Part shown: in pieces, positions 52,746 to 62,079 of the stretch
Layout: the number at the start of each line of letters is the position of its first letter
How positions within the stretch are numbered: position 1 is the stretch's first letter
The notes under the pieces: generated by a model
What the model was told of the DNA's origin: nothing
The model's input: only the letters and a program-made list of their open reading frames with translations
Database searches by the model: none
Assembly: GCF_004000235.1 (NCBI RefSeq)
Contig: NZ_RCIO01000002.1
Coordinates: 761,501 to 825,500 of the forward strand
Reading direction: 5' to 3'
DNA from: Mesorhizobium sp. Z1-4
GTDB taxonomy: Bacteria > Pseudomonadota > Alphaproteobacteria > Rhizobiales > Rhizobiaceae
DNA: 64,000 bases
Translations under genes and position numbers: made by a program

Positions 52746-54359
52746 TCAGCGGGCGTCCTCGAGCACGAGGTCGGCGCCTTTCGCGCCGATCGCCATCGCC
52801 GTCGCATTGGTATTGGCGCTTATGATTTCGGGAAAGACCGACGCGTCGATCACCCGCAGCCCGTCGACACCGTGCACCCGAAGCCGGGGATCGACAACTG
52901 ACAGCGCTGCGTCCGGCCCCATGCGGCAGGTAGACACTGGATGGTAGACGGTACCCGACCGACGTCGGAAATCGTCCACCAGTTCACCGTCGGAAGCACA
53001 GATGCTGCCCGGCAGGACCTCTTCGACGGTCAGATCGGCAAGCGCCGGCTGGGACGCAATGCGGCGCAGGAACTTCACCGCAGCCAGCATTTCGTCGACG
53101 TCATGTGCGGTGGAGAAGGCATTCGCGGTTATGCGCGGCGGCGCGCTTGGCTCGCGCGAACGGATATGTATCGAACCCCGGCTGGTCGGCCGGCAGTTCG
53201 ACAGGCCGATCGAATAGCCCGGCCAGGGGTCCGGCGTCAGGATGGGGCGCTCGCCGGGCTTCGGGATGACGGTCGAGAATGCCTGGAAATAGAGCTGCAT
53301 GTTGGGGCGCGGCTGATCCGGTCCGGTGCGGAAGAACCCGCCACCCTGATTGATGCCCATCGACAGCGGACCGCTGCCCATCAGCAGATAGCGGCTGCCG
53401 GCAGCGAGCTTGCCCCACCATGGCCGCAGTATCTGGTTCAGCGTCGGTATCCGCGCCTTCCAGGTGTAGTTGATGCCGAGATGGTCTGCGAGATTGCTGC
53501 CGACATGCCGGTTTGCATGAAGCGTTTCGATGCCGAGAGGACCCAGAATTGCGGGGTCGCCGATGCCTGACAGTTCGAGCAGTTGCGGTGAATTCACGGA
53601 GCCCCCGCACAGAATGACCTCACGCCGGACCCGGGCCGAGAGGCGCCTGTTTCCAACGCCGTATTCCACCCCGGTTGCGCGTTTGCCATCGAAGGTGACC
53701 CTGGCCGCCAGCGCGTTGGTCACCAGCTTGAGGTTCGACCGCCTCAGCGCAGGCCGCAGGAATGCGCGCGCCGACGACATTCGCCGGCCGCCCTTGGTGT
53801 TGATCTGGTAGATGCCTGCACTTTCGCTGTCGCCGCTGCTCAGATTGCCGCAATCGGGCAGCCCTGCCTGCTGCGCAGCCTGCAGGTAGCTGCGCACCAG
53901 GGGATGCACGAAGGGCGTGATATCGCTGACGTGAACCGGGCCGCCTTTGCCCCGCATTTCGTCGCCTGCCTGATCGTGCTCGATTGCCCTGAACACCGGC
54001 AGCAGATCGTCGAAACCCCACCCGACATTGCCGGCGGCGCGCCAGCCGTCATAGTCGGCCCGCTGGCCTCTGATCCAGACCATGGCGTTGATGGAGCTCG
54101 AACCGCCGAGCAGCTTGCCGCGCGGCCACCAGTCGGCATTGCCGGCAAGACCGGGGTCGGGTTCGGCCTGATATTTCCAGTTGATGCGTGCGTCGAAAAA
54201 GGTCTTGCCGTAGCCGAGCGGCATCTGGACAAAGAAGCGGCGGTCGGTGCCGCCGGCTTCAAGCAAAAGCACCGAGTATTGTCCGCTTGCCGTCAGCCTG
54301 TTGGCGACGACGCAACCCGCGGAGCCCGCTCCGACTATTATGTAATCGAACTCCTGCAT
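52746..54359 (-). CDS. GMC-family FAD oxidoreductase
   Basis: A 537-residue glucose-methanol-choline oxidoreductase: FAD motif IVGAGSAGCVVANRL at the N-terminus, the GMC signatures RGKLLGGSSSINAMVWIRG and GGSVNSPQLLELSGIGDP, and catalytic His in YHPVSTCRMG with Asn in SANTNATAMAIG. It oxidises an alcohol. The BetA-like overall pattern suggests choline or a related alcohol, but choXWV is 33 kb away and no betB is adjacent, so the substrate is not assigned. Confidence 0.9.
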   Translation of the reverse strand: MQEFDYIIVGAGSAGCVVANRLTASGQYSVLLLEAGGTDRRFFVQMPLGYGKTFFDARINWKYQAEPDPGLAGNADWWPRGKLLGGSSSINAMVWIRGQRADYDGWRAAGNVGWGFDDLLPVFRAIEHDQAGDEMRGKGGPVHVSDITPFVHPLVRSYLQAAQQAGLPDCGNLSSGDSESAGIYQINTKGGRRMSSARAFLRPALRRSNLKLVTNALAARVTFDGKRATGVEYGVGNRRLSARVRREVILCGGSVNSPQLLELSGIGDPAILGPLGIETLHANRHVGSNLADHLGINYTWKARIPTLNQILRPWWGKLAAGSRYLLMGSGPLSMGINQGGGFFRTGPDQPRPNMQLYFQAFSTVIPKPGERPILTPDPWPGYSIGLSNCRPTSRGSIHIRSREPSAPPRITANAFSTAHDVDEMLAAVKFLRRIASQPALADLTVEEVLPGSICASDGELVDDFRRRSGTVYHPVSTCRMGPDAALSVVDPRLRVHGVDGLRVIDASVFPEIISANTNATAMAIGAKGADLVLEDAR

Positions 54360-54546
54360 TCAGGCCGGCATGCTCCTCCCAGACCGGACGAGACTAGCGC
54401 CGCGCAGGTGGCGGCGTCACCGGGTCTTTGCGTCACCGCCTGTGAATATTTCGACCGTTTTGGCACCACCGCGCGCACCTGGCAGGCAAATCCGCTAAGA
54501 ACGGTGGGAACGCCCGCCCGCCCAGGGCTTTTACGGAGACGACGAC

Positions 54547-54936
54547 ATGGTTGCGGATGCCGCTACGCCGGTTGGAGACCTGACACTGCGCACGCTTGCC
54601 ATGCCGGCCGACGCGAATGCGGCTGGAGATATTTTCGGCGGCTGGGTGATGGCACAGATGGATCTGGCCTGCGGCATCCGTGCGGCCGAGCGCGCCAAAG
54701 GGCGCGTGGTCACCGCCGCCGTGAAGGAGATGTCATTCGCCAAACCAATGAAGGTCGGCGATACGCTTGGTGTCTACATCAGTATCACCCGCATCGGCCG
54801 CACCTCGATGACATTGCAGGTAGAGGCTTGGGCGCAGCGTTATCTGTCCGAGGTCATGGAACGTGTCACGCATGCCGACATAATCATGGTCGCGCTCGAT
54901 GATGACGGGAAACCGAAAGAGATCCCGCCGGAATAG
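54547..54936 (+). CDS. Acyl-CoA thioesterase (YciA-type hotdog)
   Basis: A 129-residue single hotdog-fold protein: MPADANAAGDIFGGWVMAQMD carries the catalytic Asp, and VVTAAVKEMSFAKPMKVGD is the family's second motif. It hydrolyses acyl-CoAs in the cytoplasm. CGGAGACGACG precedes the ATG. It is the first of two genes in the same direction before a convergent CorC-like gene. Confidence 0.92.
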   Translation: MVADAATPVGDLTLRTLAMPADANAAGDIFGGWVMAQMDLACGIRAAERAKGRVVTAAVKEMSFAKPMKVGDTLGVYISITRIGRTSMTLQVEAWAQRYLSEVMERVTHADIIMVALDDDGKPKEIPPE

Positions 54937-55061
54937 GCCGGAGGCACCTGGTATCCGGTCCGACGTTGACTCACTGTCAACCGATCGCCCGGTTGCCATG
55001 CCGCAGCGTAGTTTCCATCTGGCGAGCTTGTTCCGCAACGCAGCCAACAAGGAAACACACG

Positions 55062-55661
55062 ATGTCCAAACCCAAGATAGCCATAGTCGTCGGGTCAACC
55101 CGACCCGGCCGTTTCGCCGACCATCCCGCGCAGTGGATATTCGATCGCGCCAGGGCAAAGGCCGATTTCGACGTCGAGCTTGTCGATCTGCGCGATTTCG
55201 CGCTGCCGCTCTTTGACGAGAGCACGTCGCCTGCCTACGCGCCGGTCGAAAGCGAGGCCGCGAAGGCCTGGCAAGACAAGGTCGCGGAGTTCGACGGCTT
55301 CATCTTCACGGCAGCGGAATATAATCGCGGCCCGACCGCTGTACTCAAGAACGCGCTCGACTATGCCTATGCGCAGTGGAACGGGAAAACGGCGGCGTTT
55401 GTCGGTTACGGCGGCGTCGGCGGCGCGCGTGCGATCGAGCAGCTGCGTCTCAACGCCATCGAATTGCAGATGGCGCCCATCCGCAACGGCGTGCACATCA
55501 TGTTCCCGGTCTACATGGACGTCGTCAAGAACGGCAAGAAGCTCGCCGATTTCGACTATCTCAACGAGAGTGCCGATGCGCTGCTCGACCAGCTCGGCTG
55601 GTGGACATCGGCACTGAAGTCTGCGCGGGCGGCCGACGCCGCAACGGCAAAAGCAGCCTGA
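55062..55661 (+). CDS. NADPH-dependent FMN reductase
   Basis: A 199-residue flavodoxin-like reductase. The phosphate-binding loop is IAIVVGSTRPGRFADHPAQW, and AAEYNRGPTAVLKNALDYAY is the family's flavin/dimer segment. It reduces FMN or quinones with NAD(P)H. ATG at 55062 is preceded by AAGGAA; an upstream start at 54966 would add unrelated residues. Confidence 0.92.
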   Translation: MSKPKIAIVVGSTRPGRFADHPAQWIFDRARAKADFDVELVDLRDFALPLFDESTSPAYAPVESEAAKAWQDKVAEFDGFIFTAAEYNRGPTAVLKNALDYAYAQWNGKTAAFVGYGGVGGARAIEQLRLNAIELQMAPIRNGVHIMFPVYMDVVKNGKKLADFDYLNESADALLDQLGWWTSALKSARAADAATAKAA

Positions 55662-55685
55662 AGCCCGGCCGCGAAGGCCCGCCGG

Positions 55686-56993
55686 TCAGGCGGGCTGTTC
55701 GCGGTGGGTTGCCGGCAGCCGCGAAGCGATGAGCTTGTCGATGCGGCGCCCGTCCATGTCCACCACTTCGAAACGCCAGCCATGCGCGTCGACCGTTTCG
55801 CCGCTTGCCGGCAGATGGTGGAGAAACGACAGCAGAAACCCGGCCACCGTGTCGTAGTCCCGGCGTACCGGCAAGACGAAACCGAGCGTTTCAGCCATCT
55901 CGTCGGCCTGCATGTATCCCGCGATCAGCCAGGAGCCATCGGCGCGCTGAACCGCGGGCGGGCCCTCGGCGTCGAGATCGGCCTTGAATACTCCGGCAAT
56001 CGTCTCAAGCACATCTGCCGGCGTCACCAGTCCTTCGAATGCCCCATATTCGTCGTGCACGAGCGCCATCGTGACGTCGGCCTCGCGCAGCGTCGCAAGA
56101 ACATCCAGAGCGTCGGCATTGTCGTGGACGATGGGTGCGGTGTGCAGGTATTGCCTTGGGTCGAATGGTTTGCGCGACAAAAGCGCGGCGAGAAGTTCGC
56201 GTGTGTGAACGACGCCGACCACGTTATCGATGGTGCCGTTTGCCGCGGGCAGGCGCGAGTGCCTGGTCTCCATCAGTTGCCGCCTGAGTGTTTTGCGATC
56301 CGCGTCCAGGTTGAGCCATGCCACTTCGCTGCGCGGGGTCATGAGCGCGCGCACGGCGCGGTCGCCGAGCCGCATTACGCCGGCGATCATGCGGCGCTCG
56401 TCCGTCTCGATCGTGCCCTGCGTTTCGGCTTCCGCAATCAGGCTGCTGATTTCCTCGTCGGTGACGCGGCTGTCTTCCCGCCCGGACTGTCCGATAAGCA
56501 GCAATACGATGCGCCCCGAGAAATCGAGCAGCCACACCAGCGGTGCCGCGAGCTTGGCCAGCAGCGTCATCAAAGGGGCGACCATCATCGCAATCCGCTC
56601 GGGATTGCGCAGCGCGATCTGCTTCGGCACCAGCTCGCCGACCACCAGCGAGAAATAGGTGATGATTGCCACTACCCCGCCCACACCGAGTGTGTTGGCC
56701 ATTCCCGGTGTCAGCCCGGCTTCCTCAAGAACGGCGGCCAGGCGAAGGCCGAGCGTGGAGCCTGAGAAGGCGCCGGAAAGGACACCCACGAGCGTGATGC
56801 CGATCTGGACTGTCGAGAGAAACCGGCCGGGATCGGCGGCCAGCGCGAGCGCGCGCGCAGCCCCGCGGCGGCCCTCCTTCTTTCGCGCCGCCAGCCGTGA
56901 CGGCCGCGAGGAAACGACCGCGAGTTCTGACATGGCGAGGAGGCCGTTCAGGAGAATCAGGCCGGCAACGATGGCAATCTGTACCGCAAGCAT
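55686..56993 (-). CDS. CorC/HlyC-type membrane protein with CNNM and CBS domains
   Basis: A 435-residue protein: a CNNM membrane domain (helices IAIVAGLILLNGLLAMSELA, VQIGITLVGVLSGAFSGSTL, VVAIITYFSLVVGELVPKQI and LLAKLAAPLVWLLDFSGRIV), two CBS domains (VMRLGDRAVRALMTPRSEV onward, then DVLATLREADVTMALVHDEY) and a C-terminal CorC_HlyC domain (YDTVAGFLLSFLHHLPASGE). Related proteins export or regulate Mg2+ or Co2+. The haemolysin label in databases is historical. ATG at 56993. Confidence 0.93.
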   Translation of the reverse strand: MLAVQIAIVAGLILLNGLLAMSELAVVSSRPSRLAARKKEGRRGAARALALAADPGRFLSTVQIGITLVGVLSGAFSGSTLGLRLAAVLEEAGLTPGMANTLGVGGVVAIITYFSLVVGELVPKQIALRNPERIAMMVAPLMTLLAKLAAPLVWLLDFSGRIVLLLIGQSGREDSRVTDEEISSLIAEAETQGTIETDERRMIAGVMRLGDRAVRALMTPRSEVAWLNLDADRKTLRRQLMETRHSRLPAANGTIDNVVGVVHTRELLAALLSRKPFDPRQYLHTAPIVHDNADALDVLATLREADVTMALVHDEYGAFEGLVTPADVLETIAGVFKADLDAEGPPAVQRADGSWLIAGYMQADEMAETLGFVLPVRRDYDTVAGFLLSFLHHLPASGETVDAHGWRFEVVDMDGRRIDKLIASRLPATHREQPA

Positions 56994-57048
56994 ATGCGGT
57001 GCTTAGCATCCCGGTTCGCGCAATGCGACGGTCTTGTGGGCCGGTGCG

Positions 57049-57867
57049 CTACTTGCAGGCTACGTAGCCGTTGCGGCGTTCCTTGATGTCGAAATGGAAG
57101 TGGTCGGCGTGGTCGGCATTGTAGCCGGGCCCAAGCACGGTGTTGAAATACTCGCAGCCGCCGGCCCTGACTGCCTTGAGCAGGCTTTTTTCGCGGAACT
57201 TGAAGAAGCCCGGCTTGCGCACGTCGATATCCCGGCCGTTTTTCAGCTCGATCTTCATCACGTCGAGCGCATTGCCCTTGGAGTGCTCGGAGGGCGTGCT
57301 GGTGCCGGCGATTTTGCGGCAGGAGTAACTTGAGCCCTGGTGGATCGCGCCGATGCCGGTCAGGTAGCGGGTCCGCGCCGTTGGGGCGAGTTCATGTTTG
57401 GTCCATTTCGCGAAAGCCAGCGCCATGTCGCAGGACAGCGTTGCCGCCGGCTGCATGGCAATCCCGCCGGACAGCGCAAACACTTTGACCGGATAGTCGA
57501 CGCGGCAGGCACCGCCATCGTCGATGGGCGCCAGGTCCTGGTATTTTACGCCGATGCGCCGGAGTTCCTGGCGGCATGCAACCTCTTCGGATGGCATGAC
57601 GCCCGGCTCGCGAGGCTGGGTCCAGCGCGGGAAACCCGCCATCATGGGATTGGAAGGAACCAGCCGCTGCAGGCCACGCGCCGGGGCGGCGGAGACGGAC
57701 GATGTCTCTCTGATGTCGACTTGCGGGGTCAGTGTCATCACACCGCTAGGAGAACATGACGTGGCTATGGCCGCTGCTGCGGCCAGCGCGGCAAAGGTTG
57801 CCGCCATTCCAAGGCGGGATTTTTTGTGCGCGCGGCCGTGCCTCGCCGCGAACCAGGGGGTACGCAT
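57049..57867 (-). CDS. Extensin-domain lipoprotein
   Basis: A 272-residue exported protein with hydrophobic leader AATFAALAAAAAIATSC, whose last residues resemble a lipobox, and a C-terminal extensin-like domain: ACRQELRRIGVKYQDLAPID, GACRVDYPVKV, HSKGNALDV and the ending DHADHFHFDIKERRNGYVAC. The conserved His and Asp (HSKGNALDV, HADHFHFD) suggest a zinc peptidase of the M15 type, acting on peptidoglycan. GAGGGGAC precedes the ATG. A paralogue lies 93 bp upstream. Confidence 0.88.
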   Translation of the reverse strand: MRTPWFAARHGRAHKKSRLGMAATFAALAAAAAIATSCSPSGVMTLTPQVDIRETSSVSAAPARGLQRLVPSNPMMAGFPRWTQPREPGVMPSEEVACRQELRRIGVKYQDLAPIDDGGACRVDYPVKVFALSGGIAMQPAATLSCDMALAFAKWTKHELAPTARTRYLTGIGAIHQGSSYSCRKIAGTSTPSEHSKGNALDVMKIELKNGRDIDVRKPGFFKFREKSLLKAVRAGGCEYFNTVLGPGYNADHADHFHFDIKERRNGYVACK

Positions 57868-57960
57868 GTACCTGTCCCCTCTCGTTCTCGCAAAGAGCGG
57901 CTAAAATTAAAGGCGAATTGTAAAGGAAGTCTCAGCGGCCGCGTTTACCATGCGGGCGGC

Positions 57961-58737
57961 TTACCGGCAGTAAGTCGAACCGCTGCGCCGCTCGGCCAGG
58001 TCGAGGTGAAAGTGGGTTGCGTGATCGGGATCGGTACCCGGTCCAAGGACGGTCTTGAACGGACCGCATGCGGCGTTTCTGACTGCGCGCTGGAACAGCC
58101 GCTCCGCTTCATCCGCTGCCTCGTGCTTCCGTACCTCCACGATGTGCCCGTCGCTCAAAACGAAAGCAGATATGTCGAGCGCATTTCCCCTGGCGTGCTC
58201 GGATAGTTTTTCACCGCTCGCGCGCAGGCGGCAGACATAGGCCGAGGCATGCCGCACCTGCTCTATTTTTTCACCGAAGTTGCGACTGGCCGCCGGCTGC
58301 GCCGCGTCGGCGACAAGTCGAGCCGCGGCCTCAGCCGTAGCGCAGTTCATCACGCCTGCGGGCTGAAGACCGACATCGTCTCCCAGCGACGTGACCTTGA
58401 CTGGGTAAGGGATGCCGCACGCACCTTCGCCATCGATTTCCGGCATCGCCTCGAAGCTGACGCCGAGGGCGATCAGACGTGCGCGGCAGGCATGCTCGCT
58501 GCCCGGCAGACCGCCGGTCATCGGCTCTGTTTCGAAAACGGTCTGCGATGGCCGTGGCGAGGGCACGGCGGAAACCGCCGCGAGACGCTCGCCGGTCTGG
58601 GGCCTGGCGCCCGGCGCGCGCATTTGCTCGGGCAAATTCACGGTCGTTCCCCATGCGCTGCCCGAAATTCCCGCGCCCATTGCCGCGCTCAACGCTGCCG
58701 CAACCGCCAATGCCGCTGTTGGTTTGGTGAATTTCAT
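57961..58737 (-). CDS. Second extensin-domain exported protein (paralogue)
   Basis: A 258-residue exported protein with signal peptide PTAALAVAAALSAAMGAGIS and the same domain as its neighbour: ACRARLIALGVSFEAMPEID, GACGIPYPVKV, HARGNALDISAFVL and DHATHFHLDLAERRSGSTYC. The two genes are tandem copies that have diverged to about half identity by eye. ATG at 58737 with GGTGAG upstream is preferred to an ATG at 58842 that would put extra residues before the signal peptide. The His/Asp positions are retained, so it is likely active on the cell wall. Confidence 0.87.
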   Translation of the reverse strand: MKFTKPTAALAVAAALSAAMGAGISGSAWGTTVNLPEQMRAPGARPQTGERLAAVSAVPSPRPSQTVFETEPMTGGLPGSEHACRARLIALGVSFEAMPEIDGEGACGIPYPVKVTSLGDDVGLQPAGVMNCATAEAAARLVADAAQPAASRNFGEKIEQVRHASAYVCRLRASGEKLSEHARGNALDISAFVLSDGHIVEVRKHEAADEAERLFQRAVRNAACGPFKTVLGPGTDPDHATHFHLDLAERRSGSTYCR

Positions 58738-58894
58738 TCTCACCGGTGTGCACATTGACCGTGACATGGCCATGTCCGCCACCGTCACAAAGGATGACAG
58801 CGCGTAACGGGACTCTTCCGTAACGGCATTTTGATTTTTCACGCTGCCGGGAAACGTTAGGGTTCGTCAGGGCTGAGGTGGCTATTGAAGGAGC

Positions 58895-59431
58895 ATGCGA
58901 ATGCGAACTCCCATTATGGCAGGAGCTGCGGCGCTGCTGATTGCTGTTGGCGGCGGCTCGGCATTTGCCGCCGGAGACGGCGGTGGCACCAACGCCTCCG
59001 CTGAATGCAAAGGCGGCAAGGTCTACAGCGAGCAGATGAAAAAGTGCGTCGATCCTGAGGAAAGCAGGCTCGACGAAGACACTCTTTACGAGGCTGGACG
59101 TGCGTTTGCGCAGGCTGGCCGTTATGGCGAGGCTATTACGGTACTGAGCACGATTGCAGCGAATGGCGATCCCCGCGTCCTCAATTACCTCGGCTATTCG
59201 CATCGCAAGCAGGGCCGCATTGCCGTCGGGCTCGGCTATTATGAGGAAGCGCTGAGGCTCGATCCCGACTTCACGCTGGCGCGTGAATATATGGGTGAGG
59301 CGTATCTGCAGCTTGGCGACGTCGCATCGGCGCGCGCCCAGTTGCGGGAAATCGCCGATCGCTGCGGCACGGGCTGCGCGGAATATCTGGAGCTCGAACG
59401 CCAGATCGACGATCACCTGAAACAAATCTAA
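58895..59431 (+). CDS. Periplasmic TPR protein
   Basis: A 178-residue exported protein: signal peptide IMAGAAALLIAVGGGSAFAA, a Cys pair (AECKGGKVYSEQMKKCVDPE) and about three TPR repeats (LYEAGRAFAQAGRYGEAITV, VLNYLGYSHRKQGRIAVGLG and LAREYMGEAYLQLGDVASAR). Such proteins bind partners in the periplasm. GAAGGAG precedes the ATG. GAGGC-AAAAC-GCCTC at 59432-59446 and a terminator follow. Confidence 0.85.
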   Translation: MRMRTPIMAGAAALLIAVGGGSAFAAGDGGGTNASAECKGGKVYSEQMKKCVDPEESRLDEDTLYEAGRAFAQAGRYGEAITVLSTIAANGDPRVLNYLGYSHRKQGRIAVGLGYYEEALRLDPDFTLAREYMGEAYLQLGDVASARAQLREIADRCGTGCAEYLELERQIDDHLKQI

Positions 59432-59458
59432 GAGGCAAAACGCCTCCAGTCAGGGGAA

Positions 59459-59485
59459 GGCGGGCCACGGCCCGCCTCTTTTTTT
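59459..59485 (+). terminator. Intrinsic terminator after the TPR gene
   Basis: GGCGGGC (59459-59465) and GCCCGCC (59470-59476) form a stem around CACG, followed by TC and seven T. The T-run touches the stop codon of the convergent PQQ-dehydrogenase gene. Confidence 0.85.
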
Positions 59486-60621
59486 CAGTCGCCTCGGCTG
59501 ATCCGTATCACGGCGCCGTCGCTTTCGTCAGTGACCAGCCAAACCGCGCCGTCGGGCGCGACCTTCACATCGCGAATGCGGCCGAAGCGGCCTTCGAACA
59601 GCCGCTCTTCGCCAACGATATTGCCGTCTGCATCCCTGTCCAGCCGGGCCACCAGTTCGGCGCGCAGGGCGCCGATCAGAAAATCGCCTCTCCATTCGGG
59701 GAACATTGCGCCGTCATAAACGGCCATGCCCGAAGGGGCGATTGAAGGGTCCCAGTAGAATATCGGCTGCTCATAGCCGTCGGCTTCGGTGCCGACGCCG
59801 ATCTTGAAACCCGTATAGTGGCGCCCATAGCTGATGACCGGCCAGCCGTAATTGAGGCCCGCCTGCGGGCGGTTGACCTCGTCGCCGCCGCGCGCGCCAT
59901 GCTCGACCGTCCAGAGCGCTTCAGTCACCGGGTCCCATACGGCACCTTGCGGGTTGCGGTGCCCTTTCGACCACAGCTCGGGCATTACGCCGGCGTCGCC
60001 TGCCCAGGGATTGCCGTCCGGTACCGAGCCGTCCGGCGCAATGCGCAGCACTGCGCCTGCATGGTCGGAAAAGTCCTGTGCCCGTTCGCGGTCGCCGCGG
60101 TCGCCGATCGTGAAGAACAGCGTGCCGTCCGGGGCGACAACGATGCGCGACCCGAAATGCTGGCCTGCCCCGGTTTTCTTGTCCATCGAGAAGATCGTGC
60201 GCACATTCTGAAGCGCAGGTGTTTCACCGCGCACAAGCGTGGCACGGGCGATTGCCGTACCGGCGCCGCCCGAACCCGGTTCGGCATAAGACAGGTAGAT
60301 TGTGCCGGAAGAGGCAAAATCATTCGCCAGCGCGATGTCGAGCAGGCCGCCCTGGCCGCTGTCCACGACCCGCGGCACGCCCGTCAGCGGCTCCGAGAGA
60401 GCACCGTTCTCTAGAATGCGAAGCCGCCCCGGCCTTTCCGTGACCAGAGCTGCGCCATCGGGAAGAAACTCCAGCGACCACGGATTTTCGAGGCCGGTGA
60501 TAATTGTCTCCGCCACGGCAGGCAGCGCGCCCGCCTGAATGGCCTGGCTCTGGGCAATTGCGAGCCCGGTGGAAGTGAGCAGCCCTGCGGCTGCCATGGC
60601 AATGAAACGGATTCTATTCAT
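59485..60621 (-). CDS. PQQ-dependent soluble aldose sugar dehydrogenase
   Basis: A 378-residue exported protein: signal peptide FIAMAAAGLLTSTGLAIA, then a six-bladed propeller with the marks of YliI-type sugar dehydrogenases (NPWSLEFLPDG, GQGGLLDIALAND, HFGSRIVVAPDG, GHRNPQGAVW, EHGARGGDEVN). It oxidises aldoses in the periplasm with PQQ and passes electrons to the respiratory chain. No pqq biosynthesis gene is in the window. ATG at 60621; an upstream start at 60756 would place the signal peptide far inside. Confidence 0.92.
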   Translation of the reverse strand: MNRIRFIAMAAAGLLTSTGLAIAQSQAIQAGALPAVAETIITGLENPWSLEFLPDGAALVTERPGRLRILENGALSEPLTGVPRVVDSGQGGLLDIALANDFASSGTIYLSYAEPGSGGAGTAIARATLVRGETPALQNVRTIFSMDKKTGAGQHFGSRIVVAPDGTLFFTIGDRGDRERAQDFSDHAGAVLRIAPDGSVPDGNPWAGDAGVMPELWSKGHRNPQGAVWDPVTEALWTVEHGARGGDEVNRPQAGLNYGWPVISYGRHYTGFKIGVGTEADGYEQPIFYWDPSIAPSGMAVYDGAMFPEWRGDFLIGALRAELVARLDRDADGNIVGEERLFEGRFGRIRDVKVAPDGAVWLVTDESDGAVIRISRGD

Positions 60622-60904
60622 CGGCAGAAAGTAGGCGAGCATTGTTCGAGGACAAGGGCGATCGCGCTGTCGGTGCATATTTGCGGAACGGATGAGCTTG
60701 CTGAGTGCGGCTGCGTTCACGCGTTTTGGGCCAGATGCGCTGTTCCAATCTGCCATTTGATCACTTTTGGGATGAAAATCGCACTGGAATCGCTATATTA
60801 GCCGGTGACTGATGGAGCGTGTCCGCAGCCCAGCGTTGCGGGCCGTTTTCTTTTTGCCGTGCTGCCGGACAGGCAATGCGCGGCTTGAACTGAGGTGTAT
60901 GAAT

Positions 60905-61378
60905 ATGAACAAGGTTCCGATGACCGCTTCCGGCTTCAGCTCGCTCCAGGAGGAGTTGCGCTGGCGTCAGCAGGAGGAGCGTCCGCGGATCATCGAAGCG
61001 ATTTCGGAAGCGCGCGCCCATGGCGACCTTTCGGAAAATGCCGAATATCACGCTGCCAAAGAGGCGCAGAGCCTCAATGAGGGGCGCATTGTCGAGCTTG
61101 AGGACCTGACCACCCGGGCCGAGGTCATCGACGTGGCCAAACTCTCCGGCGACAAGATCAAGTTCGGCGCCACGGTCGTGCTGGTCGACGAGGATACCGA
61201 AGAAGAAAAGACCTACCAGATCGTCGGCGACCAGGAAGCTGACGTGAAATCAGGCCGTATCTCGATTTCCTCGCCGATCGCGCGGGCCCTGATCGGCAAG
61301 GGCGTGGGCGATGCAATCGAGGTCAACGCGCCAGGCGGCGCGCGCGGTTACGAGGTGCTGCGCGTAGACTTCGTGTAG
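60905..61378 (+). CDS. greA: Transcription elongation factor GreA
   Basis: A 157-residue GreA: N-terminal coiled-coil finger with [17 protein letters not shown], whose acidic tip (Asp, Glu) rescues backtracked RNA polymerase by stimulating RNA cleavage, and a C-terminal globular domain ([20 protein letters not shown]). ATG at 60905 is chosen over ATG at 60899 because GAGGTG is then at normal distance and the length fits. It is convergent with the Lrp-type gene. Confidence 0.96.
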   Translation: MNKVPMTASGFSSLQEELRWRQQEERPRIIEAISEARAHGDLSENAEYHAAKEAQSLNEGRIVELEDLTTRAEVIDVAKLSGDKIKFGATVVLVDEDTEEEKTYQIVGDQEADVKSGRISISSPIARALIGKGVGDAIEVNAPGGARGYEVLRVDFV

Positions 61379-61388
61379 CGCGCCGGCG

Positions 61389-61862
61389 CTATGGCGCGCT
61401 GATGGCGACCAGCCCTTCGTCCTTAACTTGGCGGATGGTCAGCGCCGTGCGCACGGTGTCGACATTCGGCGCCGAGGTCAGATCTTCGATCACGAAGGTC
61501 TGGAAGGCCGTCAGGTTGTCCGCCACGCAGTGAAGCAGGAAGTCGGAATCGCCCGACACCATCCAGGCGCGCCGCACGATCGGCCAATGGCGCGTGCGCT
61601 CGGCGAATGCCTTGAGTTCGGCATCGGCCTGGTGGTGGAGGCCGATCTGGCAAAAGGCGACCACGTCTTTGCCGAGCGCCGGCGTGTTGAGTATCGCGCG
61701 ATAGCTGCGGATCATGCCGTTGTCTTCCAGCCGCTTGACCCGGCGCAGGCAAGGCGGCGCCGAAATTCCGACGCGCCGCGAGAGCTCGACATTGGTCATT
61801 CGGCCATCGTCCTGCAGTTCACGCAGAATCTTCCAGTCGATGGCATCAAGATCGGCTTTCAC
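61389..61862 (-). CDS. Lrp/AsnC-family transcriptional regulator
   Basis: A 157-residue Lrp/AsnC protein: HTH (LDAIDWKILRELQDDGRMTN, then ELSRRVGISAPPCLRRVKRL) and a RAM domain (VRRAWMVSGDSDFLLHCVAD). A GTG start at 61862 with GAGG upstream fits the family start; the longer frame from 61994 lies across the divergent trxB promoter. Next to trxB-lsrB, the same neighbours as in Sinorhizobium as I recall. The effector is unknown. Confidence 0.9.
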   Translation of the reverse strand: MKADLDAIDWKILRELQDDGRMTNVELSRRVGISAPPCLRRVKRLEDNGMIRSYRAILNTPALGKDVVAFCQIGLHHQADAELKAFAERTRHWPIVRRAWMVSGDSDFLLHCVADNLTAFQTFVIEDLTSAPNVDTVRTALTIRQVKDEGLVAISAP

Positions 61863-62079
61863 GGGCGGCTTCCTCGACGCGAATCCATCAGTGGCAGGGA
61901 AACTATTCCATCCGCTGGTATTGGCAAAGCACTGCGACAATGGGCAGCCTGTGAGAAATGCCATGCTGGACTTGCTTTGGCTGCGGTCCGACACTTAGAT
62001 CATATATGCGCCGTGCATGCGCTTCGCTTCCGCAGTGCCGGACGTGTTCGCCAGCGCAGAACCCTTGAAAGGAATTGAC

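Noticed and set aside
52746-54359. Calling the GMC oxidoreductase choline dehydrogenase (betA)
   Set aside because: GMC enzymes share these motifs with many alcohol oxidases, and no betB, betI or choline transporter gene is adjacent.
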